From Sphingomonas adhaesiva (GTDB lineage Bacteria > Pseudomonadota > Alphaproteobacteria > Sphingomonadales > Sphingomonadaceae): a DNA stretch of 64,000 nucleotides. Shown one piece after another: positions 45,304 through 54,600 of the stretch. Below the pieces are notes generated by a model. The model was given only the letters and a program-made list of their open reading frames with translations, was not told the DNA's origin and made no database searches. Both the position numbers and the translations under genes were made by a program. Location: NCBI RefSeq assembly GCF_036946125.1, contig NZ_JAQIJT010000001.1, positions 706,501-770,500 on the forward strand. The letters are read 5' to 3'. Positions within the stretch are counted from its first letter, which is position 1, and each line of letters opens with the position of its first letter.

Positions 45304-45332
45304 CGTCACCCCGGATCAAGTCCGGGGTGACG
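45304..45332. repeat. Perfect REP-like palindrome between convergent genes
   Basis: Perfect 12-base arms CGTCACCCCGGA and TCCGGGGTGACG around TCAAG. It lies 22 bases after the receptor stop and 15 bases before the MFS stop. Probably doubles as a bidirectional terminator. Confidence 0.85.
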
Positions 45333-45347
45333 TGTTTCACGGCTCGC

Positions 45348-46586
45348 TCAGTGCCCCACTACCAGCGGCGCGCTGCCGTCGCTTTCCACCGCGACGATAC
45401 GCGGGATCAGCAGGTGGACCGCCAGCAGTGCCAGCAGGTACGACGTCGCGCAGATCACCAGCGCGGGCGTGTAGCCGAGGCCGTGCCCCAGCGCCCACGC
45501 CTGGAACTGGATCATCCCGATCGAACACAGATTGCCGCAGAAGGCCGCGATCCCGATCGTCGAGCCGACCGCGCGCGCCGGGGTCACGTCGGTCGCCACG
45601 CCGAACACGTTGGTGGAGAAGCCCTGATGCGCGAACAGCCCTAGGCCCAGCAGCAACGCGGCCGCCCACGGGCTCTCGACCGACAGCACCAGCGGCACCG
45701 GGGTGACGAGCAGCGCGTAGATCAGCATCGTCGTCTTGCGCGCGCGGTTGACGCTCCACCCCCGCGCCATCAGCCGCGTCGGCAGCCATCCGCCGGTCAG
45801 CGCGCCGCACGCGGCGAGGCCATAGGTCAGCGCGATCGGCCAGCCCAGCGTCCCCTGCGGCAGCCCGAACAGGCGATGGAACAGGTCCGGCAGCCACAGC
45901 AGCATGAAGAACCACACCTGATCCGACAGGACCTTCGCGATCGCGATGGCGAGCGTGGTGCGGCGGCGCAGGATGTCGCCCCAGCGGATCGGGGCGGCCT
46001 CCATCGCGTCGAGGGCGACCGGCGTCACGCGCAGCGCGAACCACACCGCGACCCAGACGAGCCCCAGCCCGCCCGCGAGCAGGAACGCCGCCTGCCAGCC
46101 GAAGGCCACCGCCAGCGGCGGGATCAGCGCCGGGGTCAGCACCGCGCCGACATTGGGCGCGGTATTGCCGATGCCGAGTGCGATCTGCCGGTCGCGGTGG
46201 TTGAAATAGGTCGCGGCGGTCTTCACCGCGGCGGGCGTGCCGATCGATTCGGCCACGCCCAGCACGACGCGCGCGCCCAGGAATCCGGCAACGCTGACCG
46301 CGAAGGCATGGGCCATGCCGGCGAGGCTCCAGACGCCCACCCCGATCCCGAACCCGCGGCGCAGGCCGACGCGATCGATGAACCAGCCCGTGCCCAGGAA
46401 CGCAAACGCGGTCGCGATCTGGAACGCGGTGCCCATGTTGGCGTAATCCTGGTCCGACCAGCGGAATTCGGCCTCCAGCGTCGGCTTCAGCAGCGCCAGG
46501 ATCTGGCGATCGACATAATTCAGCATGATCGCGAGGAAGACCATCGCCACGATCACCCAACGTGCGCGGTTTGCGCTTTCCGTCAT
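45348..46586 (-). CDS. MFS transporter (ACS-like, organic anion/hexuronate type)
   Basis: A 412-residue, twelve-helix major facilitator. RWVIVAMVFLAIMLNYVDRQ opening and the loop motif GTGWFIDRVGLRRGF are typical of the anion:cation symporter group that imports hexuronates and similar sugar acids. In this locus it is the likely inner-membrane importer of the sulfonated sugar delivered by the TonB receptor. Divergent from the yeiH-like gene with an operator between them. Confidence 0.85.
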   Translation of the reverse strand: MTESANRARWVIVAMVFLAIMLNYVDRQILALLKPTLEAEFRWSDQDYANMGTAFQIATAFAFLGTGWFIDRVGLRRGFGIGVGVWSLAGMAHAFAVSVAGFLGARVVLGVAESIGTPAAVKTAATYFNHRDRQIALGIGNTAPNVGAVLTPALIPPLAVAFGWQAAFLLAGGLGLVWVAVWFALRVTPVALDAMEAAPIRWGDILRRRTTLAIAIAKVLSDQVWFFMLLWLPDLFHRLFGLPQGTLGWPIALTYGLAACGALTGGWLPTRLMARGWSVNRARKTTMLIYALLVTPVPLVLSVESPWAAALLLGLGLFAHQGFSTNVFGVATDVTPARAVGSTIGIAAFCGNLCSIGMIQFQAWALGHGLGYTPALVICATSYLLALLAVHLLIPRIVAVESDGSAPLVVGH

Positions 46587-46613
46587 CCTCTTACCCCTGC
46601 TGTCCGGCTTTCA

Positions 46614-46625
46614 GATAACGTTGTC
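46614..46625. promoter_or_regulatory. LacI-type operator 3 (between MFS and YeiH genes)
   Basis: GATAACGTTGTC is one change from GACAACGTTGTC with central AACGTT. It lies in the 99-bp divergent gap between the MFS gene and the yeiH-like gene, so could control both. Confidence 0.6.
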
Positions 46626-46685
46626 ATATGCGGCCTGCCTGCGCTAGTCCTGACGGCATAGCAAAAAGACGGTACAGGGGCGGCC

Positions 46686-47732
46686 ATGACGATGACGCGA
46701 ACGCGACCCACCTTGCCGATGGCGGCGGATCTCTACGGCGACCTGACGCCGCTGCCGCACGCGACGTGGCGCGACCATGTCCCCGGGCTGGTCGTGGTGG
46801 CGGCGGGTACGCTGTCGGCGGCGTTCATCTCCGACCATTACGGCGCGCCGCTGACGCTCATGGCGCTGCTGATCGGGCTGGCGCTCAACTTCCTCTCCGC
46901 CGACAAGAGGCTGGCGACGGGGACGGCCTTCGCCAGCCGCGCGCTGCTGCGCTGGGGGATCGTGCTGGTCGGGGTGCGCGTCACCTTCGGGCAGATCTGG
47001 GCGCTGGGGCCGGTGGCGCTGCTGTCGGTGCTCGCGATCGTGGCGCTGACGATCGGCGCGGGCGTGCTGATCGCGCGACGGCTGGGGTTCAGCGACGCGT
47101 TCGGGACGCTGGCGGGGGGCGCGGTCGCGATCTGCGGGGCGAGTGCGGCGCTGGCACTGGCGACGACGCTGGGCGAGCGGCGCGCGAACCAGGCGCAGCT
47201 GACGCTGGTGCTGGTCGGCATCTCCGCCCTGTCCGCCACCGCGATGGTGACCTATCCCTTCGTCGCGCACTGGCTGCACATGAGCGACCTGAAGGCGGGG
47301 TTCCTGCTGGGGGCGTCGATCCACGACGTCGCGCAGGCGCTGGGTGCAGGCTATTCCTATTCGGACGGCGCAGGCCAGATCGCCGCGATCGTCAAGCTGA
47401 CGCGGGTCGCGCTGCTGGCCCCCGTGCTGGCGGTGGTGGCGCTGTTCCTGCCGCGCGGCGAGGCGGGGAAGGGGCAGGGGCTGCCGTGGTTCGTCGTCGG
47501 CTTCTTCGTGCTGGCGGGGGTCAATTCCACCGGCATCATCCCGGCGATCGTGACGAACGCGGCGCAGACCGCGGCGACCGCGCTGCTGGCGGCGGCGGTG
47601 ACGGCGACCGCGATCCGCTCTCCGTTGCCGCAACTGCTCGAAGCGGGGGTGCGGCCGATCATGGTGATCGCGGGGGCGACGGTGGTGGCGTTCGCGCTGT
47701 CGCTGGCGGCGGCGGTGTTCCTGGTGGGGTGA
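46686..47732 (+). CDS. YeiH family putative sulfate/sulfite exporter
   Basis: A 348-residue membrane protein with about ten helices of the YeiH/TIGR00698 family. Signature segments are GGAVAICGASAALALATT and FLLGASIHDVAQALGAGYSY. The family is annotated as putative sulfate exporters, with little direct proof. Here it could release sulfite, a toxic product of the monooxygenase, to the periplasm where the SorAB-like enzyme oxidises it. The start may be ATG 46686 or 46692. Confidence 0.85.
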   Translation: MTMTRTRPTLPMAADLYGDLTPLPHATWRDHVPGLVVVAAGTLSAAFISDHYGAPLTLMALLIGLALNFLSADKRLATGTAFASRALLRWGIVLVGVRVTFGQIWALGPVALLSVLAIVALTIGAGVLIARRLGFSDAFGTLAGGAVAICGASAALALATTLGERRANQAQLTLVLVGISALSATAMVTYPFVAHWLHMSDLKAGFLLGASIHDVAQALGAGYSYSDGAGQIAAIVKLTRVALLAPVLAVVALFLPRGEAGKGQGLPWFVVGFFVLAGVNSTGIIPAIVTNAAQTAATALLAAAVTATAIRSPLPQLLEAGVRPIMVIAGATVVAFALSLAAAVFLVG

Positions 47733-47749
47733 ATAGTAGGTAGAACCTC

Positions 47750-47818
47750 CGTTCGCCCTGAGCGCAGTCGAAGGGCAGGCGTAACGGCTGTGCTTCGACT
47801 TCGCTCAGCACGAACGGA
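47750..47818. repeat. Imperfect long inverted repeat
   Basis: Left arm begins CCGTTCGCCCTGAGCGCAG (47750) and right arm ends TTCGCTCAGCACGAACGG (47818); about 25-base arms with a few mismatches. A CTGAGCG-AGTCGAAG type repeat familiar from sphingomonad intergenic DNA. Lies between yeiH and the IS. Confidence 0.75.
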
Positions 47819-47884
47819 TGCCACGCCTATCGGCTAGGGTGTGTGGGGATACACGAAGCTGCGCGGATGTGATTCACGCTGTGG

Positions 47885-48253
47885 ATGGATCGAGACGTAC
47901 TGACGGATGCGCAATGGGCGAAGATCGAGCCGCATTGCCTGGGCAAGCGGAGTGACCCTGGACGGAGCGGTCGGGACAACCGGCTGTTTGTAGAGGCGGT
48001 GTTGTGGATTGCGCGTACGGGCAGCCCGTGGCGCGATTTGCCGGAGCGGTTCGGGAACTGGAGCACGGCGTTCAGGCGTTTCCGCGACTGGCGCGAAGCC
48101 GATGTTTTCAGGCGGATATTCGATGCCCTGTCTGACGATCCTGACCTTGAATATGCAATGGTCGATGCGACGATCGTTAAAGTCCACCGTCACGGTCAGG
48201 GCGCAAAAGGGGGACTCAGAGCCAGGCCATCGGTCGCTCCAGAGGCGGCATGA
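47885..48253 (+). CDS. IS427-type transposase, N-terminal frame
   Basis: A 122-residue frame with the DUF4096-like start DRDVLTDAQWAKIEPHCLG, VLWIARTGSPWRDLPERFG and the first catalytic Asp in YAMVDATIVKVHRHG. Its last part after the A4G5 run is out of the transposase frame. The product is functional only when fused by frameshifting to the next frame. Confidence 0.9.
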   Translation: MDRDVLTDAQWAKIEPHCLGKRSDPGRSGRDNRLFVEAVLWIARTGSPWRDLPERFGNWSTAFRRFRDWREADVFRRIFDALSDDPDLEYAMVDATIVKVHRHGQGAKGGLRARPSVAPEAA

Positions 48254-48636
48254 CGACCAAGATCCTCGCGTTGACCGACGCGCTGGGCAACCTCGTGCGG
48301 TTCCGGCTGATGCCGGGCCAGCGCTACGACAGCGTCGAGGTGCCGCCGCTGATCGAGGGCATCGCCTTTGACGGGTTGATCGCCGACAAGGCTTTCGACA
48401 GCAACGCGCTCGTCGCCGAGTTGAACGAACGCGGCGCCAGGATCGTCATCTCACAGCATCCCGGCCGTGCGCAGAAGCTCAAGATCGATGCTGCGATTTA
48501 CGCGTGGCGACACCTGATCGAGAACTTCTTCTGCAAGCTCAAGGAGTTCAAGCGCATCGCCATGCGCGCCTGCAAGACCGACCGCAGCTTCGAGGCCATG
48601 ATCTACATCGCCGCAGCCGTCATCAACTCACGATGA
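48250..48636 (+). CDS. IS427-type transposase, C-terminal frame
   Basis: Second frame (128 residues from the ATG at 48250; upstream in the -1 frame the reading continues as KGGTQSQAIGRSRGG). It holds the second Asp (LIADKAFDSNAL) and the DDE Glu/Lys helix (LIENFFCKLKEFKRIAMR). The probable slip site is AAAAGGGGG at 48205-48213. Both halves look intact, so the IS may be active. Confidence 0.9.
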   Translation: MTTKILALTDALGNLVRFRLMPGQRYDSVEVPPLIEGIAFDGLIADKAFDSNALVAELNERGARIVISQHPGRAQKLKIDAAIYAWRHLIENFFCKLKEFKRIAMRACKTDRSFEAMIYIAAAVINSR

Positions 48637-48649
48637 ATCCCCACAGACC

Positions 48650-49681
48650 TCAGCGTGGCTCGCGCGGCGTCGCCGTCGAATCGCGCAGCACCAGCACATG
48701 CTCCAGCCGACGCTGCTCGTGCGTGTCCTCGGGGGCGAGCAGCAGGTCGGCGGCATGCCAGGCCAGGTCGCGGACCGGCTGGCGCATCGTGGTGAGCGCG
48801 GGCCAGACGTAACCCGCCAGCGGATCGTCGCCGAACCCCGCCACCGACAGATCGTGCGGGATCGCGACGCCGCGGCGATGCGCCGCCGCCAGCGCGCCCG
48901 CGGCCATGTCGTCCGACGCGGCGAAGATCGCGGTCGGCGCGTCCGGCAGGTCGAGCAGCGATTCCGCCGCCGCCGCGCCGCTGGGGAAGTCGTAGAAGCC
49001 GGTCCGCACCAGCGCGGGGTCGAGCGCGACGCCCGCCGCCGTCAGCGCCGCCTCATAGCCCGCGCGACGCTGCGCGCTGGTGGCGTAATCGGGATGGCCG
49101 GCGACATGGCCGATGCGGCGGTGCCCCAGCGCGAGCAGATGCGCGGTCATCTCGCGCGCGGCGGTCTGGTTGTCGATCGATACCGAGGCGCTGGTTTGCG
49201 CGTGCGTGCCGGGGGAGACGCGCACGATCCGCACCTCGCGCCGGGCGAGCAGGTCCAGCACCGCCGCGTCGTCGCTGGCGGGCGGGGTCAGCACGACGCC
49301 GTCGGGCCGGCTGGCGTCGATCAGCGCCTCGACCTCCTCGACCAGTCGTTGCGACGCGCGGTCGTAGGGCTGCGCGATCATCCGCACGCCGTCGGCCTCG
49401 CAGCGGTCGCGGATGCCGGTCTGCATCGCATAGACGTAATTGGGGCTGGGATTGTCGCACACCAGCGCGATCTGGAAGCTGCGCCGCCCCGCCAGCGACC
49501 GGGCGGCGAGGTTGGGGCGGAAGTTGAGCGCCGCGACCGCATCCTGCACCCGCGCGCGGGTTTCGGCGCCGACGTAGCGTTCGTTGTTGAGCACGCGGCT
49601 GACCGTCTTGATCGAGACGCCCGCACGCTGCGACACGTGCCGGATCGTCGCGCGGCGCGGGGTGGCGGGCGGTTCGTCCAT
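48650..49681 (-). CDS. LacI family transcriptional regulator
   Basis: A 343-residue regulator. HTH and hinge at about 10-65 (TIRHVSQRAGVSIKTVSRVL, then AARSLAGRRS), followed by a periplasmic-binding-protein-like sugar domain (IALVCDNPSPNYVYAMQTG to LAGYVWPALTTMRQP). The ATG at 49681 is the family-like start. As the only LacI protein near three LacI-type operators in the sulfonate/sugar locus it is the likely regulator of those genes. Its stop codon lies at the right end of the IS, so the C terminus may have been altered. Confidence 0.9.
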   Translation of the reverse strand: MDEPPATPRRATIRHVSQRAGVSIKTVSRVLNNERYVGAETRARVQDAVAALNFRPNLAARSLAGRRSFQIALVCDNPSPNYVYAMQTGIRDRCEADGVRMIAQPYDRASQRLVEEVEALIDASRPDGVVLTPPASDDAAVLDLLARREVRIVRVSPGTHAQTSASVSIDNQTAAREMTAHLLALGHRRIGHVAGHPDYATSAQRRAGYEAALTAAGVALDPALVRTGFYDFPSGAAAAESLLDLPDAPTAIFAASDDMAAGALAAAHRRGVAIPHDLSVAGFGDDPLAGYVWPALTTMRQPVRDLAWHAADLLLAPEDTHEQRRLEHVLVLRDSTATPREPR

Positions 49682-49728
49682 CGCTGCGGCTCTGCATGAC
49701 CCGCGCGGTCGCGGCAACCGCCGGGTCG

Positions 49729-50382
49729 CTACGATTCGGCGAGCGCGGCGATTTCACGCTCGATCAGGTCCATCAGCATGTCGACCACGGGTGCGGCGGG
49801 GCCCTTCCCCTCGGACAGCCAGTGGTGGAAGCTGCCGCCCCCCATGATCCGCACCGCATCGGTGAGGCAGGCGACCCGCTCCGGCGCGGCCCCCGGCGGC
49901 GCCAGCGCGGACAGCGCCGCCGTCAATTGCGCGCGCATCAGCGAATCGACGCTGCGAAACACCTCCTTGATACGGTCGTTGCGCGCGCTTTCGGCCATGA
50001 TCTCCATCACCAGCCGCACGTCGGTGACCTCGGAACCCGCCAGATAATTGCGCAGCCATGCGCGAATCGCGTCGCGATCGCCCGACCCGCCCGCCGCGCA
50101 CAGTTCGTTCGGCCGCAGGCAGCGGTCGAGATCCTCCACCACCAGCGCGGCGACGATCGCCTCCTTATTGGCGAAATCGCGGTAGATCTGCCCGACCAGC
50201 ACCCCCGACGCCTGTGCGATCCGTGCGATGCCGGTGGCGTGGAACCCGTGTTCGATAAAAAGTTCCCGTGCCGCCTGAACCACTTTCATGCGTCGTGCGT
50301 TGACTTTGCCGTCCCGGTTCCGGGGCGAGGTGCATGCGTCCCGGATCGCTGTCCCCACTATCTTCGACGTCTCGCCGATCAT
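49729..50382 (-). CDS. TetR family repressor of the efflux operon
   Basis: A 217-residue TetR regulator: helix-turn-helix at about 30-75 (VVQAARELFIEHGFHATGIA, IAQASGVLVGQIYRDFANKE) and a helical ligand domain. The ATG at 50382 is chosen because GGAAG lies five bases upstream; in-frame ATGs at 50394, 50427 and 50445 are possible, the last inside the operator. Divergent from the RND genes, the standard arrangement for a local repressor. Confidence 0.87.
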   Translation of the reverse strand: MIGETSKIVGTAIRDACTSPRNRDGKVNARRMKVVQAARELFIEHGFHATGIARIAQASGVLVGQIYRDFANKEAIVAALVVEDLDRCLRPNELCAAGGSGDRDAIRAWLRNYLAGSEVTDVRLVMEIMAESARNDRIKEVFRSVDSLMRAQLTAALSALAPPGAAPERVACLTDAVRIMGGGSFHHWLSEGKGPAAPVVDMLMDLIEREIAALAES

Positions 50383-50429
50383 TGCCTCTTCCATATTGAC
50401 GTCGCCATTTCTTCGCAGTAGCAGCATTT

Positions 50430-50449
50430 GTGAGTGAGCGATCACTCAC
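50430..50449. promoter_or_regulatory. TetR-type operator between tetR and RND genes
   Basis: Perfect 8-base arms GTGAGTGA (50430-50437) and TCACTCAC (50442-50449) separated by GCGA. It ends 21 bases before the adaptor gene start, so a bound repressor would block its promoter. Confidence 0.8.
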
Positions 50450-50470
50450 GCCATCATAAAAGAGACACAC

Positions 50471-51664
50471 ATGCCGAACAAGGGGTTTGCGCTCTCCGCG
50501 CTGCTGTTGCTGCCGCTCGCCGCCTGCGGGGGGAAGCAGGATGCGCAACAGCAACAGCCGGCGGGTCCGCCGCAGGTGGGCGTGGTCACGGTCGCGACTC
50601 AGCCGGTGACGCTGACGACGACGCTGCCGGGCCGCACCACCGCCTACGAAATGTCGGAGGTGCGCCCGCAGGTCAGCGGCCTCATCACCGCGCGGCTGTT
50701 CACGGAGGGCGATTCGGTGCGCAAGGGGCAGGCGCTCTATCGCATCGATCCGCAGCCCTATGTGACGCAGGTCGCCAATGCGCGCGCGGCGCTGGCCCGC
50801 GCGCGTGCCGCCATCTCCTCGACCTCCGCGCTCCAGCGCCGCTACGGCGAACTGGTGAAGATCAACGCGATCTCGCGGCAGGACTACGACAATGCGATCA
50901 CCCAGGCGCAGCAGGCGCAGGCCGATGTCGCGGCGCAGTCCGCCGCGCTGCGCAGCGCGCAGATCGACCTGGCGCGCACCACCGTCCGCGCGCCGATCTC
51001 GGGCCGGATCGGGCGCTCGGTCGCGACCACCGGGGCGCTCGCGACCGCATCGCAGACCGACCCGCTGACCACGATCAGCCGCCTCGACCCGATCTATGTC
51101 GACGTGCCGCAGTCGAGTGCGGACCTGCTCAGGCTGCGCCAGCAGATCGCCGCCGGCGACCTGTCGCGCGGCGGCGGGGCGGCGCGCGTCCGGCTGCGGC
51201 TGGAGGACGGCTCGGTCTATCCGGTCGAGGGCACGTTGCAGTTCGCCGATGTCAGCGTCGATCCCGCGACGGGTACGCAGACGATCCGCGCGCTCTTTCC
51301 CAATCCGCGCGGGCTGCTGCTGCCGGGCATGTACGTCCGCGCCGAGCTGGTCGAGGGAACGCAGAGCGACGGCATCCTGGTGCCGCAGCGCGCGGTGTCG
51401 CGCGACGAGAAGGGACGCGCCACCGCCATGATCGTCGGTGCCGACGGCAAGGTGCAGCCGCGCCAGCTGACGACGTCGCGCACGATCGGCGACAATTGGC
51501 TGGTCACCGCCGGGCTGAGGCCGGGCGACAAGGTGATCGTGGAGGGCGGCATGATGCTGCGCCCCGGCATGGCGGTGAAGGCCATGCCGTGGTCGCCGAA
51601 CGCCCGGCAGGCCCAGCAGCCCGGCCAACCGCAACAGCAGCCGTCCGCGGCGCCAGCGAAGTAA
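50471..51664 (+). CDS. RND efflux periplasmic adaptor (MexA/AcrA-like)
   Basis: A 397-residue membrane-fusion lipoprotein with lipobox LAAC before GGKQ. Barrel-sandwich segments (VRPQVSGLITARLFTEGDSV and TVRAPISGRIGR) frame a coiled-coil hairpin (about 95-165), then beta-barrel and membrane-proximal domains. The C-terminal tail is Gln/Pro-rich (about 378-397). It bridges the inner-membrane pump and outer-membrane channel encoded downstream. Confidence 0.95.
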   Translation: MPNKGFALSALLLLPLAACGGKQDAQQQQPAGPPQVGVVTVATQPVTLTTTLPGRTTAYEMSEVRPQVSGLITARLFTEGDSVRKGQALYRIDPQPYVTQVANARAALARARAAISSTSALQRRYGELVKINAISRQDYDNAITQAQQAQADVAAQSAALRSAQIDLARTTVRAPISGRIGRSVATTGALATASQTDPLTTISRLDPIYVDVPQSSADLLRLRQQIAAGDLSRGGGAARVRLRLEDGSVYPVEGTLQFADVSVDPATGTQTIRALFPNPRGLLLPGMYVRAELVEGTQSDGILVPQRAVSRDEKGRATAMIVGADGKVQPRQLTTSRTIGDNWLVTAGLRPGDKVIVEGGMMLRPGMAVKAMPWSPNARQAQQPGQPQQQPSAAPAK

Positions 51665-51670
51665 CGCTCC

Positions 51671-54600
51671 ATGTCACGCTTTTTCATCGATCGGCCCATC
51701 TTCGCATGGGTCATCGCGATCGTGCTCATGCTCGCGGGCGGGATCGCGATCCGCAGCCTGCCGATCGCGCAATTCCCGCAGATCGCGCCGCCCGCGGTGT
51801 CGATCACCGCCACCTATCCCGGCGCCGATGCCGAGACGCTGGAACGCACGACCACGCAGGTGATCGAGCAGCAGCTGAAGGGCATCGACAACCTGCGCTA
51901 CTTCTCGTCCTCGTCCTCGTCCGCGGGGCTGGTGACGATCACGCTGACGTTCGAACAGGGCACCGACCCCGACATCGCGCAGGTTCAGGTCCAGAACAAG
52001 CTGCAGGCGGCGACCCCGCTGCTGCCGCAGGAAGTGCAGCAGCAGGGGCTGCAGGTCCAGAAATCCACCGCGAATTTCCTTCTGGTCGTCGGCCTCTATT
52101 CGCAGGACGGGTCGCATAGCGCCAACGACCTCGCCGACATGATCGTGTCGCGGATGCAGGACCCGATCAGCCGGGTGAGCGGCGTGGGCGAGATCCAGAC
52201 CTTCGGCTCGCAATATGCGATGCGCATCTGGGTCGATCCGCTGAAGCTCAACAGCTACCAGCTGACCATCGCCGACGTGCAGGGCGCGGTGCAGGCGCAG
52301 AACGCGCAGGTCTCCGCCGGGCAGATCGGCGCGCAGCCGGCCCCCAAGGAGCAGATGCTCAACGCGACCGTCTCGGTCCAGTCGCGGCTCCAGACGCCGG
52401 AGCAGTTCGCCGCGATCCGGCTGAAGAGCGGGGCGGACGGCGCGATCGTGCGGCTGGGCGACGTCGCGCGGATCGAGCTGGGCGCGGAGAATTACGGCTT
52501 CGACAGCCGCTACAACGGCAAGCCCGCGGCGGGCTTCGGCGTGAAGCTGGCACCGGGTGCCAATGCGCTGTCGACGGTCGAACTGGTGAAGGCGCAGACC
52601 GCCGAGCTCGCCAAGCAGCTGCCGAGCGACGTCAAGGTCGTCTATCCCTATGACACCACGCCGTTCGTGCGGCTGTCGGTGGAGCAGGTGGTCCACACGC
52701 TGATCGAGGCGGTCGTCCTCGTCTTCCTCGTGATGTTCCTGTTCCTCCAGAACTGGCGCGCGACGCTCATCCCGACGATCGCGGTCCCGGTCGTGCTGCT
52801 GGGCACCTTCGCGGTGATGGCGATCGCGGGCTATTCGATCAACACGCTGACGCTGTTCGGCATGGTGCTGGCGATCGGCCTGCTGGTCGACGACGCGATC
52901 GTCGTGGTCGAGAACGTCGAGCGCCTGATCGTCACCGAGCATCTGAGCCCCAAGGAAGCCGCGCGAAAGTCGATGGACGAGATCAGCAGCGCGCTGATCG
53001 GCATCGGTCTGGTGCTGTCCGCGGTGTTCCTGCCGATGGCGTTCTTCGGCGGGTCGACCGGGGTCATCTACCGTCAGTTCTCGATCACGATCGTCTCGGC
53101 GATGGTGCTGTCGGTCCTGGTCGCGCTGATCCTGACGCCGGCCCTGTGCGCCACGATCCTGAAGCCGCACGACCCGGCCAAGAAGGAGGGCAACGGCCCG
53201 CTCGCGCGCTTCTTCCGCTGGTTCAACGAGAAGTTCGACAACGGCCAGCGCCGCTACGAGGCGGGCGTGAAGCGCACCGCGCGCAGCTGGAAGCGGTCGC
53301 TCCTGGTCTATGCGCTGATCGTCGCGGGCGTCGCGGTGCTGTTCGTCCGGCTCCCCTCGGGCTTCCTGCCCGACGAGGATCAGGGCACCGTCATCGCGCT
53401 GGTGCAGGGGCCCTCGGGCGCCACCTCGGCGCGGACCGACAAGGGGCTGAACCTCGTCCTCGATCACTTCCTGGGCGCGGAGAAGGCGAACGTCGACGGC
53501 GTGTTCACGATCAACGGCTTCAGCTTCGCCGGACAGGGGCAGAATACGGGCCTCGCCTTCATCGCGCTGAAGGACTGGGGGGATCGCTCGGGCGCGCAGA
53601 ACAAGGCGCAGGCGATCGCGGGCCGCGCGATGGGGGCGTTCAGCCAGTACAAGGACGGCATGATCTTCGCGCTGGTGCCGCCTGCGGTGCAGGAACTGGG
53701 CAACGCCACCGGGTTCGACGTCCAGCTGGTCGATACCGGCGGCATCGGGCACGAGCGGCTGATGCAGGCGCGCAACATGATGCTGGGCATGGCCGCGCAG
53801 GACAAGACGCTGGCGCAGGTCCGCCCGCTGAGCCTCGACGACGCGCCGCAGCTGAAGGTCGACGTCGACCAGGACAAGGCGCGCGCGCTGGGCCTCGACC
53901 TGTCGCAGGTCAACAGCACGCTCGCGGCGGCCTGGGGCGGGGCGTATATCAACGACTTCATCGACCGCGGTCGCGTGAAGCGCGTCTATGTCCAGGCCGA
54001 TCAGCCGTTCCGCGTGAAGCCGGAGGACATCGGCTCCTTCTTCGTGCGCGGCACGAACGGCGGGATGGTGCCCTATACCGCCTTCTCGACGCTGGAATGG
54101 GCCAATGCCCCGGTTCAGCTCACGCGCTACAACGGCCAGCCCGCGATGCAGATCCAGGGCAGCCCCGCGCCGGGGCAGAGCACCGGCGCGGCGATGGACG
54201 CCCTGGAGGCGATCCATGCCAAGCTGCCGCCGGGGACGACGCTGGAATGGACCGGCCTGTCCTATGAGGAACGGCTGTCGGGGGGGCAGGCGCCCGCACT
54301 CTACGCGCTGTCGCTGCTGATCGTGTTCCTGTGCCTTGCCGCGCTGTACGAAAGCTGGTCGGTGCCGATCTCGGTCCTGCTGGTGGTGCCGCTGGGCGTG
54401 CTGGGCGCGCTGCTGGCGGCGGCGATCACCGGGCTGAACAACGACATCTACCTCCAGGTCGGGCTCATCACCACGATCGGCGTGTCGGCCAAGAACGCGA
54501 TCCTGATCGTCGAATTCGCCGAGGAGCGTATCGCCGAGGGGATGAGCGCGTTCGATGCGGCGGTGGAGGCGGCGAAGCTCAGGCTGCGCCCGATCCTGAT

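Larger units (their letters stand above)
47837..48650 (+). mobile_element. IS5-family (IS427-type) insertion sequence
   Basis: About 0.8 kb with imperfect terminal inverted repeats: left GGGTGTGTGGGGATACA (47837 on), right AGGTCTGTGGGGATTCA (reverse complement from 48650). Two overlapping transposase frames are joined by a probable -1 frameshift. No clear target duplication is visible at the ends, suggesting later rearrangement. Its right end touches the stop codon of the lacI-type gene. Confidence 0.85.
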
